Assembly: GCA_025463215.1 (NCBI GenBank)
Contig: JAOBWF010000204.1
Span: forward strand, 1-32,172
Reading direction: 5' to 3'
Origin: Acidobacteriota bacterium
Lineage (GTDB): Bacteria > Acidobacteriota > Vicinamibacteria > Vicinamibacterales > CAVVIG01
DNA length: 32,172 nucleotides
In this document: in pieces, positions 16,733 through 24,475 of the stretch
How positions within the stretch are numbered: position 1 is the stretch's first letter
Layout: each line of letters opens with the position of its first letter
Translations under genes and position numbers: made by a program
The notes under the pieces: model-generated
Databases searched by the model: none
The model's input: the letters and a program-made list of their open reading frames with translations, nothing else
Told to the model about the DNA's origin: nothing

Positions 16733-17533
16733 ATGCAGAAAACAAGTCGGAAGCTCTTGCGAAGCCTCGTAATGACCGCCGGAATGGCTGTCGTCGCTTT
16801 GACGCCGAGGGCCGCAAGCGCGGACTTCTTGGACTTCACGGTGAGCGAGGGAAGTGTCCCCGGGACGACCGGTGGCAACATCACGGTCGACAAGCTCAAT
16901 GGCGGTTATGCGGAGCAGCTGCTCCTCACGTCAGCGACCACTTTCAGCTCGGCCGCGTACGGCAACATCGGCAACTTCTTCTTCAACGAAGGCCACACGG
17001 CGGTCATCGGCTCGAAGCTGAATAACGGCGAGCCGAATGGCTACTCGCTGTATGCCCTGTTCTCCGCCCAAGGCACCACGGACGGCAACAACTTCGACGC
17101 CACCACGGCGCAGGCGGCGCTGTGGATCGACCCGAACGAAAACGACGTCTTCTCGTTCGATCCGATCACGCACGCCGTGGTCATCACCGGCAACTCAGAC
17201 GATTACGCGGTGTTGACCACGAACACCATCGTGACGGCGCACGGTTCGATCTCCTCGAGGGAGTTCGACTTCATCTTCTCGGATCCGACCCGTACGGTGG
17301 TCGGCCCGTGCGCGACCTGCAACGGCATCAGCTACCTGCCCGACCTCACGCTGTTGACGCTCCGCTCGGAAATCAACGGCGACATCGACGCGCTGGCTCC
17401 GGGAAACCCGGTCAACATCACCGGCGACTTCAGCGACGTGTTCTCGGACGCGTCGGTTCCCGAGCCGGCGACGCTCGGCATGCTCGGTTTCGGCCTCATC
17501 GCGGTCGCGCGGTATCGCCGCAAGACCGTCTAG
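16733..17533 (+). CDS. PEP-CTERM sorting-domain protein 2 (PepA-like)
   Basis: A secreted exosortase substrate of 266 residues. The signal peptide has KTSRKLLRS then a hydrophobic segment to ASA, with cleavage near residue 30. The mature start, FLDFTVSEGSVPGT, and the later KLNGGYAEQLLLT, GYSLYALFSAQGT and AALWIDPNEND resemble in pattern the flocculation-associated PEP-CTERM protein PepA group; I infer, and cannot confirm, that relation. The sorting tail starts at residue 242: VPEPATLGMLGFGLIAVARYRRKTV, a canonical signal with a two-residue end after the basic cluster. Shine-Dalgarno GGAG lies before ATG 16733. A strong terminator closes the unit and a PrsT-like gene follows, the same order as the first module. 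Likely a surface or matrix (flocculation) role. Confidence 0.9.
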   Translation: MQKTSRKLLRSLVMTAGMAVVALTPRAASADFLDFTVSEGSVPGTTGGNITVDKLNGGYAEQLLLTSATTFSSAAYGNIGNFFFNEGHTAVIGSKLNNGEPNGYSLYALFSAQGTTDGNNFDATTAQAALWIDPNENDVFSFDPITHAVVITGNSDDYAVLTTNTIVTAHGSISSREFDFIFSDPTRTVVGPCATCNGISYLPDLTLLTLRSEINGDIDALAPGNPVNITGDFSDVFSDASVPEPATLGMLGFGLIAVARYRRKTV

Positions 17534-17553
17534 CTCTTTCGGTTCCGCTCGAC

Positions 17554-17596
17554 GTAGACCCCGGTTGCGCACGGCGCAGCCGGGGTCTACGCTTTT
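17554..17596 (+). terminator. Strong rho-independent terminator
   Basis: GTAGACCCCGGTTGCGC (17554-17570) pairs with GCGCAGCCGGGGTCTAC (17574-17590) across a three-base loop, a 17-bp stem with one G-T pair, followed by GCTTTT. It starts 20 bases after the PEP-CTERM 2 stop and should separate that mRNA from the TPR gene. Confidence 0.92.
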
Positions 17597-17758
17597 CCCC
17601 CTCTCGACCATTCCCCCATCTCGTCATCCGCTCATACTCAGGTCCTTCAGAATAGGCAGCGCCTTTTGTCTTCCTGAAAGACGACTTTTGTCCGGGTGCC
17701 AGGGGCCAGCTGACGCCTAACACCTTGTCCCGACGCGAGTACCGCCGACGACTCGAGG

Positions 17759-17774
17759 TGGAGAGCCGATTGCC
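17759..17774 (+). promoter_or_regulatory. Possible sigma-54-type element before TPR lipoprotein 2
   Basis: GG at 17760-17761 and GC at 17772-17773 have the RpoN 12-base offset, with TGGAGA on the -24 side and TTGCC on the -12 side, followed by TCTA. Initiation near 17785 would fall three bases before ATG 17788, mirroring the first TPR gene (8236). The -24 half is a partial match. Confidence 0.42.
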
Positions 17775-17787
17775 TCTACACACGGGC

Positions 17788-20064
17788 ATGAGGAAACCAT
17801 CGACTCTCACCGCGCTCTGTGCCCTGCTCGCCGTCCTCGCGGCGTCGTGCTCGCGCGATCCCCAGAAACTGAAAGTGCAGTACGTCCAGAGCGGCGACCA
17901 GTACCTTGCCAAGAAGGATGTCGCCGAAGCCATCGTCCAGTACCGCAAAGCGGTGGCGCAGGACGCGAGCTTCGGGGAGGCTCGGCTCAAGCTTGCCGAC
18001 GCCTACGCCAGCACGGGCGACTTTCGCAACGCCCTCAGGGAATATATCCGCGCGGCCGACCTGATGCCCAAGAACATCGAGGCCCAGTTGCGCGCCGGTA
18101 CCGGTTTGTTGACCGCGGGTCAATATCCGGACGCCAAGGCTCGCGCGATCGCCGCGCTCGCCCTGGACCCGAAGAACGTCACCGGACTGATCCTGATGGG
18201 CAATGCCCTGGCCGGGGTGAGGGACCTGGACGGCGCGGTCACCCAGGTCGAAGAGGCGATCGACGCCGACCCGCGGCGGACCTTGACCTACGCCAACCTC
18301 GGCGCTCTCGAGATGGCAAGAGGCAACCGCGATGCGGCGAGAGACGCATTCGCACGCGCGGTTGCAAGCGATCCGAAATCGTCGCAGGCGCACCTGGCGA
18401 TGGCCAACTTCTATTGGGCCGCGAACGAACGGGATAAGGCGGAGTTCGAGCTGAAAGCCGCGGAGACCGCCGATCCCAAATCGACCGTCGTCAATCGCGC
18501 GCTCGCGGTCTTTTACATGATGGGAGGCCGTAACGACGAGGCCGAAAAATATCTGAAGGCCTACGCCACCCAGTCGCCGGATTTCGACCCCAAGCTGCTC
18601 CTCGCCGACTTCTACATGCTTCACAACAATGCCGCGGGCGTGAAAGGCGTGCTGGAGCCGCTGCTCGGCGTCAAAGCGGCCTTCATTCCCGCGAAGCTGC
18701 GGCTGGCCGCTGTTGCCTTCGCCGGCGGCGACCGGCCCCTGGCCTACAAGACGCTCGAGGAGGTGTTGACGCGGGAGCCCAAGAACGAACTGGCGCTGCT
18801 CGAGAAGAGCCGCTTTCTGATGATCGACCAGAAGCCGGCCGAGGCGCTGGAGCTCGCCACCACCGTCGTCACGCGCAATCCCAAATCGATCGCCGGTCAC
18901 TTCGCGCGCGGCGCGGCGCTGCGGGAAACGGCCGTGACCGACGAGGCGATCCAGGAGTTCCAGGAAGTGCTCCGCCTCAGTCCGTCGGCGGTCCCCGCGC
19001 TGCTGCAGATTTCCGCGCTCAACCTCGGACGCGGCGATCCCCGCGCCGCGATCGACTTCCTCGGCCAGGCGGTCAAGCTCAAGCCGCAGCTGGGAGTCGC
19101 GCACATGCTGCTCGCCCGTGCGTTCCTCGCCACGGGGAACGTCGCCGGTGCCGAGCGCGAAATTCAGGGGCTGATCAAGGGCAGCCCGGACTCCCCCGAG
19201 GTGCAGCTCGTCCTGGCCGATTTGTACTGGGCGAAGCGTGACGTTCCTCATGCGAGGACGGCGTACACCCGCGTCCTCCAGCTTCGCGATGGATCGTCCG
19301 AAGCCCTGGCCGGTCTGATTCGCGCGGACATCGCGCAGAACAGGCCGGACGCGGCCAAAGCGCGAATCGACGCGCAAATGACCAAGACTCCCAACGACGC
19401 GGCGCTGCTGCTGCTCGCCGGCAACACGTATTTCGCCGCCGGCGACAAGCGAGGGGCCGAGACGATGTACCAGCGCAGCGTTCAGGCGAATCCCGCCAAC
19501 TTTCAAGCGTACCGGACGCTCGCCGGGCTCTATGTTTCGGAACAACGGCTGGAAGACGCCAGGCAGAAATACGAAGAGCTGCGGAAGCAGCAACCCAAGG
19601 CCTGGGTATGGGCCTCGACCATGATCGGGACCATCCTGACGCTTCAGGGTAAACCGGACGAGGGGCGGAAGGAATTCGAGCACGTGCTGGCGGTCGACCC
19701 GAACATGCCTGTGGCCGCCAACAACATCGCGTGGCAGGACGCTCAAGGCAACCGCAACCTCGACATGGCCCTGCAGCTCGCGCAGGTCGCGAAGGCGAAG
19801 CTGCCCAACAGTGCGGAAGTCAACGATACGCTTGGCTGGGTCTATTATCGGAAGGGGCTCGCGACCCTCGCGATCACGTCGTTGGAGCAGGCGTCGCGGC
19901 AGAACCCGACCAATCCAAGCGTCCACTACCGGCTGGGGATGGCGTACCTGAAGAACGGCGACCAGGACAAGGCGCGGGGGGCCCTGCAGGAGGCGTTGAA
20001 GCTGAATTCGATGTTCAGAGAGGCGGAGGACGCCAAGCGCGCGTTGTCGACGATCAAGGGTTGA
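17788..20064 (+). CDS. TPR-repeat lipoprotein, PrsT-like (copy 2)
   Basis: A 758-residue paralogue of the protein at 8236. The lipoprotein signal is MRKPSTLTAL, hydrophobic run, LAAS-C with Cys21. Next is DPQKLKVQYVQSGDQYLAKK, aligned by eye with the first copy, then about 20 TPR helix pairs, including NDTLGWVYYRKG near the end, matching NDTLGWIYYKKE of copy 1. It probably acts on the periplasmic side, helping PEP-CTERM export or assembly; this role is by analogy. ATG 17788 gives a normal signal; an upstream TTG (17725) would add 21 residues. It lies behind the terminator of PEP-CTERM 2, with no exosortase gene following; the convergent methyltransferase gene overlaps its last 11 bases. Confidence 0.87.
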   Translation: MRKPSTLTALCALLAVLAASCSRDPQKLKVQYVQSGDQYLAKKDVAEAIVQYRKAVAQDASFGEARLKLADAYASTGDFRNALREYIRAADLMPKNIEAQLRAGTGLLTAGQYPDAKARAIAALALDPKNVTGLILMGNALAGVRDLDGAVTQVEEAIDADPRRTLTYANLGALEMARGNRDAARDAFARAVASDPKSSQAHLAMANFYWAANERDKAEFELKAAETADPKSTVVNRALAVFYMMGGRNDEAEKYLKAYATQSPDFDPKLLLADFYMLHNNAAGVKGVLEPLLGVKAAFIPAKLRLAAVAFAGGDRPLAYKTLEEVLTREPKNELALLEKSRFLMIDQKPAEALELATTVVTRNPKSIAGHFARGAALRETAVTDEAIQEFQEVLRLSPSAVPALLQISALNLGRGDPRAAIDFLGQAVKLKPQLGVAHMLLARAFLATGNVAGAEREIQGLIKGSPDSPEVQLVLADLYWAKRDVPHARTAYTRVLQLRDGSSEALAGLIRADIAQNRPDAAKARIDAQMTKTPNDAALLLLAGNTYFAAGDKRGAETMYQRSVQANPANFQAYRTLAGLYVSEQRLEDARQKYEELRKQQPKAWVWASTMIGTILTLQGKPDEGRKEFEHVLAVDPNMPVAANNIAWQDAQGNRNLDMALQLAQVAKAKLPNSAEVNDTLGWVYYRKGLATLAITSLEQASRQNPTNPSVHYRLGMAYLKNGDQDKARGALQEALKLNSMFREAEDAKRALSTIKG

Positions 20065-20734
20065 CAGAGCGGGCGAGCGGCTTCTGAATGAGCACTTCGT
20101 AGCAATTGCCGAAGACGACCTCGGACGAAATCTCGAAGCCCGCGTTGAGGATGCGTTGCCGGATGTCGTCGCGGCGATACGGCGTGACGAGAATGCCTTT
20201 GCGGATGCCCCAGTTGTCGAGCCAGTCGGCGATCGCGTTGAAGGGCCAGATGGTTCGCGGGTAGAGGAGCACGTTTGCCGCAACCGTGCCGCCCGGCTTC
20301 AGCACCCGCCGGATGTCGTTGAGCGCGCCATCGACATCCGGGAAGCAATGAATGGCGTTCGCGATGTTGACCGTGTCGAACGAGTCGTCTTCGTACGGCA
20401 ACGCGGCGACGTCAGCGTGTCGCAGCTCGATGTTCGGCTGTCCCGCGAACCGCCGCTCGGCCCCGGCCAGCATCGACTCGGCGTAGTCCACCCCCACGAT
20501 GCGCCGCTGCGGCAGATGGTGCCAGCGGCGCCATCTCAGAACCAGCTCCAGCAGCGTGCCGGTGCCGCACGCCACTTCGAGGTGGCGCGCGCCGAAGTTC
20601 GGCCCGAAGAAGCGCAGCTGGCGCGTCAGCGTGCTGTTGTAGGCGAAGGTGAGGATGAAAAAACCGCGGACGTCGTACCACCACGGCGGAGAAATGTAGG
20701 CCGCGGCGATCTCATCTCTCGACTTGGCGTGCAT
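20054..20734 (-). CDS. Class I SAM-dependent methyltransferase
   Basis: A 226-residue soluble methyltransferase of the Methyltransf_11 type. Motif I is EVACGTGT (53-60), the acidic loop is VDYAESML (Asp83), followed by HADVAALPYEDDSFDTV and IRRVLKPGG. The substrate is unknown. The N-terminal region has PPWWYDVRGFFILTFAYNSTL, with conserved aromatic residues often seen in small-molecule methyltransferases of this kind. ATG 20734 is chosen because the ThiF gene stops at 20746, leaving an 11-base gap, so this is the last gene of a three-gene minus operon with the ThiF-like and N-acyltransferase genes. Methylation of a product of those enzymes is the simplest reading, by inference. Confidence 0.9.
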   Translation of the reverse strand: MHAKSRDEIAAAYISPPWWYDVRGFFILTFAYNSTLTRQLRFFGPNFGARHLEVACGTGTLLELVLRWRRWHHLPQRRIVGVDYAESMLAGAERRFAGQPNIELRHADVAALPYEDDSFDTVNIANAIHCFPDVDGALNDIRRVLKPGGTVAANVLLYPRTIWPFNAIADWLDNWGIRKGILVTPYRRDDIRQRILNAGFEISSEVVFGNCYEVLIQKPLARSVNP

Positions 20735-20745
20735 CACAGACGCGC

Positions 20746-21657
20746 TCAGATGCCGAGTTGGTGCTTGGCGATGGCGATGGCGGCGCGGTTCAGGGGATTG
20801 CGGTTGCCGCCGGGCCGCCACGTATGCGCCAGGCGGTTGCGAAACGCGTCGAACTGCATCGCGTGAGGCGCGCCGCGGACCTTGCCGCGACCGAGGAGAA
20901 TCTTGACCGCCTGACCGGCGGCCACGCCGGCGCAGAGCTGACACGCCAGGCCGGTCGACGGTCCTCGGCGTTCCTTCAGATTGACGCGCGTCGGATCGAC
21001 CAGATACGTGCGATGCAGCAGCGAGGGAGCGAAGCCGACCAGAAATCGGATCGCCTTCTCGGCTTCCGAATGCCCGGCCAACTGGAAATATTCCTCGAAC
21101 GTCATCCCGCCGGGTAGAAAGTTCATCAGCGCGGCGCTCATGCCCAGCGGCGCCACGGTGATCGCGGGAATTCTGTTCGCCGCGCAATAGGCGAATACCA
21201 TCTCGCGCGCCTCGAAGGCAAACGCGTCGAGGCCGTCGACGTAGAGATCGACGCCCCGGAAGAATCGCTCGAGGTTGTTGGCGTCAACGCCCTTCGAAAA
21301 GAGCTCCAGCTCGCAATCGGGGTTGATGTCCTGCGCCATTTCCGCCAGGACGTCCACCTTCGGCCGCCCAAGCGTCGAGAGCATGGCGCCGGCCTGACGA
21401 TTGAAATTGGCGAGCTCGAATGTGTCGAGGTCGGCGATGTTGAACCTGCCCACACCGAGCCGGGCGAGCGTCGTCAGATAGATGCCGCCGACGCCGCCCA
21501 TGCCGGCGATGGCAATCCGCTTGTGCTTGAGACGCTCCTGCTCGCCTTCCGTCAGCCAGCCGATGTTCCGATCGAAGGCGGCAGCATAGGAGAACGTCGC
21601 CGGCGCGACCGACCGCGACGACCGCGATCGCGGCGACACCGCCTGGAGCGCCATCAT
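20746..21657 (-). CDS. ThiF/MoeB/HesA-family adenylyltransferase (E1-like)
   Basis: A 303-residue E1-like enzyme expected to adenylate a carboxylate with ATP. The nucleotide motif is GMGGVGG (52-58) with Asp76/Asp78 (IADLDTF), Arg87 in NFNRQ, Lys100 in GRPK and Asp144 in DGLDAF. Later marks are TVAPLGMSAALMNFLPGGMTFEEYF, YLVDPTRVNLK and ACQLC (Cys239/Cys242), then WRPGGNRNP near the C-terminus. Only one CxxC is visible instead of the two zinc-binding pairs of MoeB/ThiF, so it belongs to a divergent branch. ATG 21657 overlaps the upstream TGA (ATGA). No ubiquitin-like or ThiS-like partner is seen; the neighbour is an N-acyltransferase, suggesting a small-molecule or acyl-amino acid substrate by inference. 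Confidence 0.9.
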   Translation of the reverse strand: MMALQAVSPRSRSSRSVAPATFSYAAAFDRNIGWLTEGEQERLKHKRIAIAGMGGVGGIYLTTLARLGVGRFNIADLDTFELANFNRQAGAMLSTLGRPKVDVLAEMAQDINPDCELELFSKGVDANNLERFFRGVDLYVDGLDAFAFEAREMVFAYCAANRIPAITVAPLGMSAALMNFLPGGMTFEEYFQLAGHSEAEKAIRFLVGFAPSLLHRTYLVDPTRVNLKERRGPSTGLACQLCAGVAAGQAVKILLGRGKVRGAPHAMQFDAFRNRLAHTWRPGGNRNPLNRAAIAIAKHQLGI

Positions 21658-22490
21658 GCCGCGCACACCGGCTGAGCCAGGCGGCCGATCGACTCGAGGC
21701 CGTCGAGTGCCGATTCGAGCGCGGAGCCGACGACCAAGACGTTGGCCAGCTTGGCGACGACGACGTCGATCAGCTCCGCGTATTTGGGGCTCGGGCAGCG
21801 GGAATCGAATCGGAGGAGGTCGATTTCGGTGTTGTACCTCGGGTCGAAGTAGGACGGGATCGCGGCGCCGTCGATTTCGAGGTAGGCCCCGCCAAGGCGG
21901 CGAAGAATCGAGGAGCAGGAGTGGGCGACGTTCGCGGTGGTGATTCCCAGCGCACCCCCGAGCATCCGCGAGAGGCTATAGGTCGCGAGTGCCATCATGA
22001 GCCCTTCCGGCGTCCCCCGGCGCTCTTTGCTGATGGCCCAGCCGCCCAGCTCCGCGAATCGCAGGCCGGCGCTGCGTGCGCGCTTCATCTCGGTTTCGAC
22101 AGCGACTTTAACCTGATCGCGCGATTCGCGGCGCTTGACCAGCGGGCAGTTGCGCAACCGCAGGTCCTGGATCGAGGTGGCGTCCTCGTGCTCGAGATAG
22201 AGCGCGCACGATCGGACGCGGCCGTCGGGGCTGGTCATGAGGAGATGCCAGCTTTTGTCGTCTTCCGGCGTTCGGTGACGGCCGTCAGCGGTGAGCTCGT
22301 GGCGCTGAACGTTGCGCTCCTCGAGATAGATCGAGCCTCGAAGCGCCTGCATCTCGTGAATGAGCTCGCGGTTCCGGAATGGGTCGTTGATGACGTTCTT
22401 GAAGGCGCTGGTGAAGGAAGCCCGGGGGGGAGCGACCAGGATCAGTTCATGCTCGAGTGACGCGATACTTGTCTCAATCAATCTCAGCAT
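21654..22490 (-). CDS. LuxI/FeeM-like N-acyltransferase (GNAT fold)
   Basis: A 278-residue protein resembling the autoinducer-synthase/N-acyl amino acid synthase superfamily. The core reads LRGSIYLEERN (50-60), HELTADGRHRTPEDDKSWHL with the acidic pair D77/D78, RVRSCALYLE, then ELGGWAISKERRGTPEG (148-164), the GNAT-like ordering. Such enzymes use acyl-ACP or acyl-CoA and an amino group, and FeeM-like members are known to be linked to PEP-CTERM/exosortase genes. I cannot tell the acyl donor or acceptor. ATG 22490 is chosen for the well-placed GGGGAAG five bases upstream; an in-frame 40-residue extension has low-complexity composition. Its stop overlaps the ThiF start by four bases (ATGA), so the genes form an operon. 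Confidence 0.75.
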   Translation of the reverse strand: MLRLIETSIASLEHELILVAPPRASFTSAFKNVINDPFRNRELIHEMQALRGSIYLEERNVQRHELTADGRHRTPEDDKSWHLLMTSPDGRVRSCALYLEHEDATSIQDLRLRNCPLVKRRESRDQVKVAVETEMKRARSAGLRFAELGGWAISKERRGTPEGLMMALATYSLSRMLGGALGITTANVAHSCSSILRRLGGAYLEIDGAAIPSYFDPRYNTEIDLLRFDSRCPSPKYAELIDVVVAKLANVLVVGSALESALDGLESIGRLAQPVCAA

Positions 22491-23298
22491 AATCTTCCCC
22501 GTTGACCGCGCCTGCTTTGACCAGCGGCCTTGGCGGAATCGTCCGCCGCCGTCCACTTGGCCGCTCAGAGCGCTGTGACCGCTACTCCAAAGCCTGTACC
22601 GTGAGCTCATCGATACTGTCGCCGGCTCAGCGGTGGAGATCGAGCCAGGGGGGATAAATAATTAAGAAATAACAGGTTACGGAGAGGGTAATACGGCGGC
22701 ACTCTTGCCGGACGGGTCGCGGCCGTTCGCTCCGATCGCGCAGCCCGCCTCGATTGAGTACGCTAAACGCCGCGTACCACTAACAAATGTGTCAGCGGTG
22801 AGTACTGGTCATCATTCGACAAATCTCCAGCTTCGAAGCAGACGGCGGACACACAATCTCTACTGGAAGATCATCAACGAACAGCTCTCCGTTTAATTGA
22901 ACCGAGCTCTGCCTAAGCAGCTCGGAACGACGGGATGGCTTGGGTGACCGCGTTGTGACCAACGGGCCTTCTAGATCCGTGCCGAATCCGTAAGGATGTG
23001 AGAATGAACCACAACCGCCATGTCCGGACGGACTTGGCCGATAATCGCTGCAGTTCGCCGACGCCGGAAACACGCGATTCTACTGGCGACTGTCGAGAAT
23101 CATACACAATGACAGTGTAAAGTTCACAGAGCCTGTCAAAAATGCACAGTGTGCTCGGGGAGTGTTTGATAGGTCCGCCAACGCCCGCCGAGGAACACCT
23201 ATACTTGATTGCCATCCGATGATTTGCTGTGGGCGCACGCGTCATACACTGTCGTTAATAGCTGAGGCGGCAGATGTTACGCCGGACGCTGCAATGAT
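22491..23298. other. Long non-coding divergent region
   Basis: About 808 bases between the minus N-acyltransferase operon and the plus glycosyltransferase. No reading frame in it looks like protein. It contains an AT-rich core (22655-22680, GGGGATAAATAATTAAGAAA), a suitable promoter site for either strand. A TGACAG/CTGTCA inverted repeat occurs near 23108-23136. The composition is poorer in GC than neighbouring genes. It presumably holds promoters and may hold regulator sites; I see no tRNA, riboswitch or CRISPR structure. Confidence 0.5.
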
Positions 23299-24474
23299 AT
23301 GGAGCGCAAAGGCTCCTGCTCTGAGACCATGGACCCACGACCGGTGACCGCGAGGGCGCTGCCGGAAAAGCGCCGCGAGCTTCCCCGGGTACTGCAAGTG
23401 GTGCTCAGTCTGAATCCTGGCGGAACCGAGCGCCTGGTCGTGGAGCTTGTGAAACGCTTGCGATCCGAGCTCTCGATGTCGGTTTGCTGTCTCGACGAGG
23501 AAGGCAGCTGGGGCGACGCGCTCAGGAATGACGATGTTGATGTGGCTGCACTGCGGCGATCCGAGGGGTTCAGACCGCTGCTCGGCCGGGCGATCGCGCG
23601 GGTGGCGGCGAAACATCGCGTCAATGTGGTCCACTGCCATCACTATTCACCTTTTGTCTACGCCGCCATCGCCAAGCTCTGGACGCCGGGGTTGAAAATC
23701 GTCTTTACCGAACATGGCCGGTTGTCGGACGCGGCCCCTTCGCGAAAACGGCGCATCGCGAACCGCGTGCTCGCCGCCGCGCCCAGTCGAGTGGTGACCG
23801 TCTCGGCGGACCTGAAGGACCATCTCGTGGCGGAGGGCTTCTCGGCCGGCAGAATCGGCGTCATCCACAACGGGATCGACGTCGGGCGGCTGCCGGACGC
23901 CGGCGCACGCGCGCGGGTGCGCGAGGAGCTCTCCATTCCCGGCGGCACGCTCGTCGCGGTCACGGTCGCGCGGCTGGATCCCGTGAAAGACCTTGGCACG
24001 CTCGTTCGCGCAATCGCCCGCCAGCCACTGCACGCGCGCATCCTGCTTCTCGTGATCGGCGACGGATCGGAACGCCAGTCGCTCGAAGCGCGGACGAGCG
24101 AGGCCGGCGCCGCGTCCATGGTCCGCTTCCTCGGCCACCGTGAAGACGCGCGTGCGTTGCTGCCCGGATGCGATCTCTACGTCAACAGCTCGATCAGCGA
24201 AGGCATCTCCCTGACGATTCTCGAAGCGATGGCCGCCGGGCTGCCGGTCGTGGCGACGCGCGTCGGCGGCACCCCGGAGATTCTCGACGCCACGTGCGGC
24301 CGGCTGGTGCCGGCCCGTGATCCCGCGGCGCTTGGCGACATGCTCGCCTCCCTGGCCGGCGACGCCGCGCTGCGCGCCGCGCTGGGGCGGGCCGGGCGCG
24401 CACGCGTCGAGCAGCGCTTCACTCTGGATCGGATGGTCGCGCAGTACCGCGACGTCTATTGTGCGGTCGCCTGA
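23299..24474 (+). CDS. GT4-type glycosyltransferase, exosortase-associated
   Basis: A 391-residue GT-B fold glycosyltransferase. The N-terminal domain has VLQVVLSLNPGGTERLVVEL with the GGTE acceptor-side motif, then VVHCHHYSPFVYAA and FTEHGR. The C-terminal domain has VIHNGID, VARLDPVKD, LLVIGDGSERQSLE and SEGISLTILEAMAAG (the EX7E motif) with donor-binding residues. It resembles sugar transferases associated with PEP-CTERM/EpsH loci (TIGR03088-like), by pattern. Start is uncertain: ATG 23299 or ATG 23329 in frame, with no Shine-Dalgarno at either. The next gene begins two bases after its stop, so it starts an operon with the amidotransferase and a second glycosyltransferase, probably for exopolysaccharide or glycan synthesis. 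Confidence 0.88.
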   Translation: MERKGSCSETMDPRPVTARALPEKRRELPRVLQVVLSLNPGGTERLVVELVKRLRSELSMSVCCLDEEGSWGDALRNDDVDVAALRRSEGFRPLLGRAIARVAAKHRVNVVHCHHYSPFVYAAIAKLWTPGLKIVFTEHGRLSDAAPSRKRRIANRVLAAAPSRVVTVSADLKDHLVAEGFSAGRIGVIHNGIDVGRLPDAGARARVREELSIPGGTLVAVTVARLDPVKDLGTLVRAIARQPLHARILLLVIGDGSERQSLEARTSEAGAASMVRFLGHREDARALLPGCDLYVNSSISEGISLTILEAMAAGLPVVATRVGGTPEILDATCGRLVPARDPAALGDMLASLAGDAALRAALGRAGRARVEQRFTLDRMVAQYRDVYCAVA

Positions 24475-24475
24475 C

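Noticed and set aside
22705-22896. 63-codon frame in the gene-free region
   Set aside because: No homology signal, start site or composition supporting a protein.
23269-23283. GG-N10-GC element before the GT4 glycosyltransferase
   Set aside because: The -12 side is ACGCC, with no TT; with this GC content such spacing alone is expected by chance.
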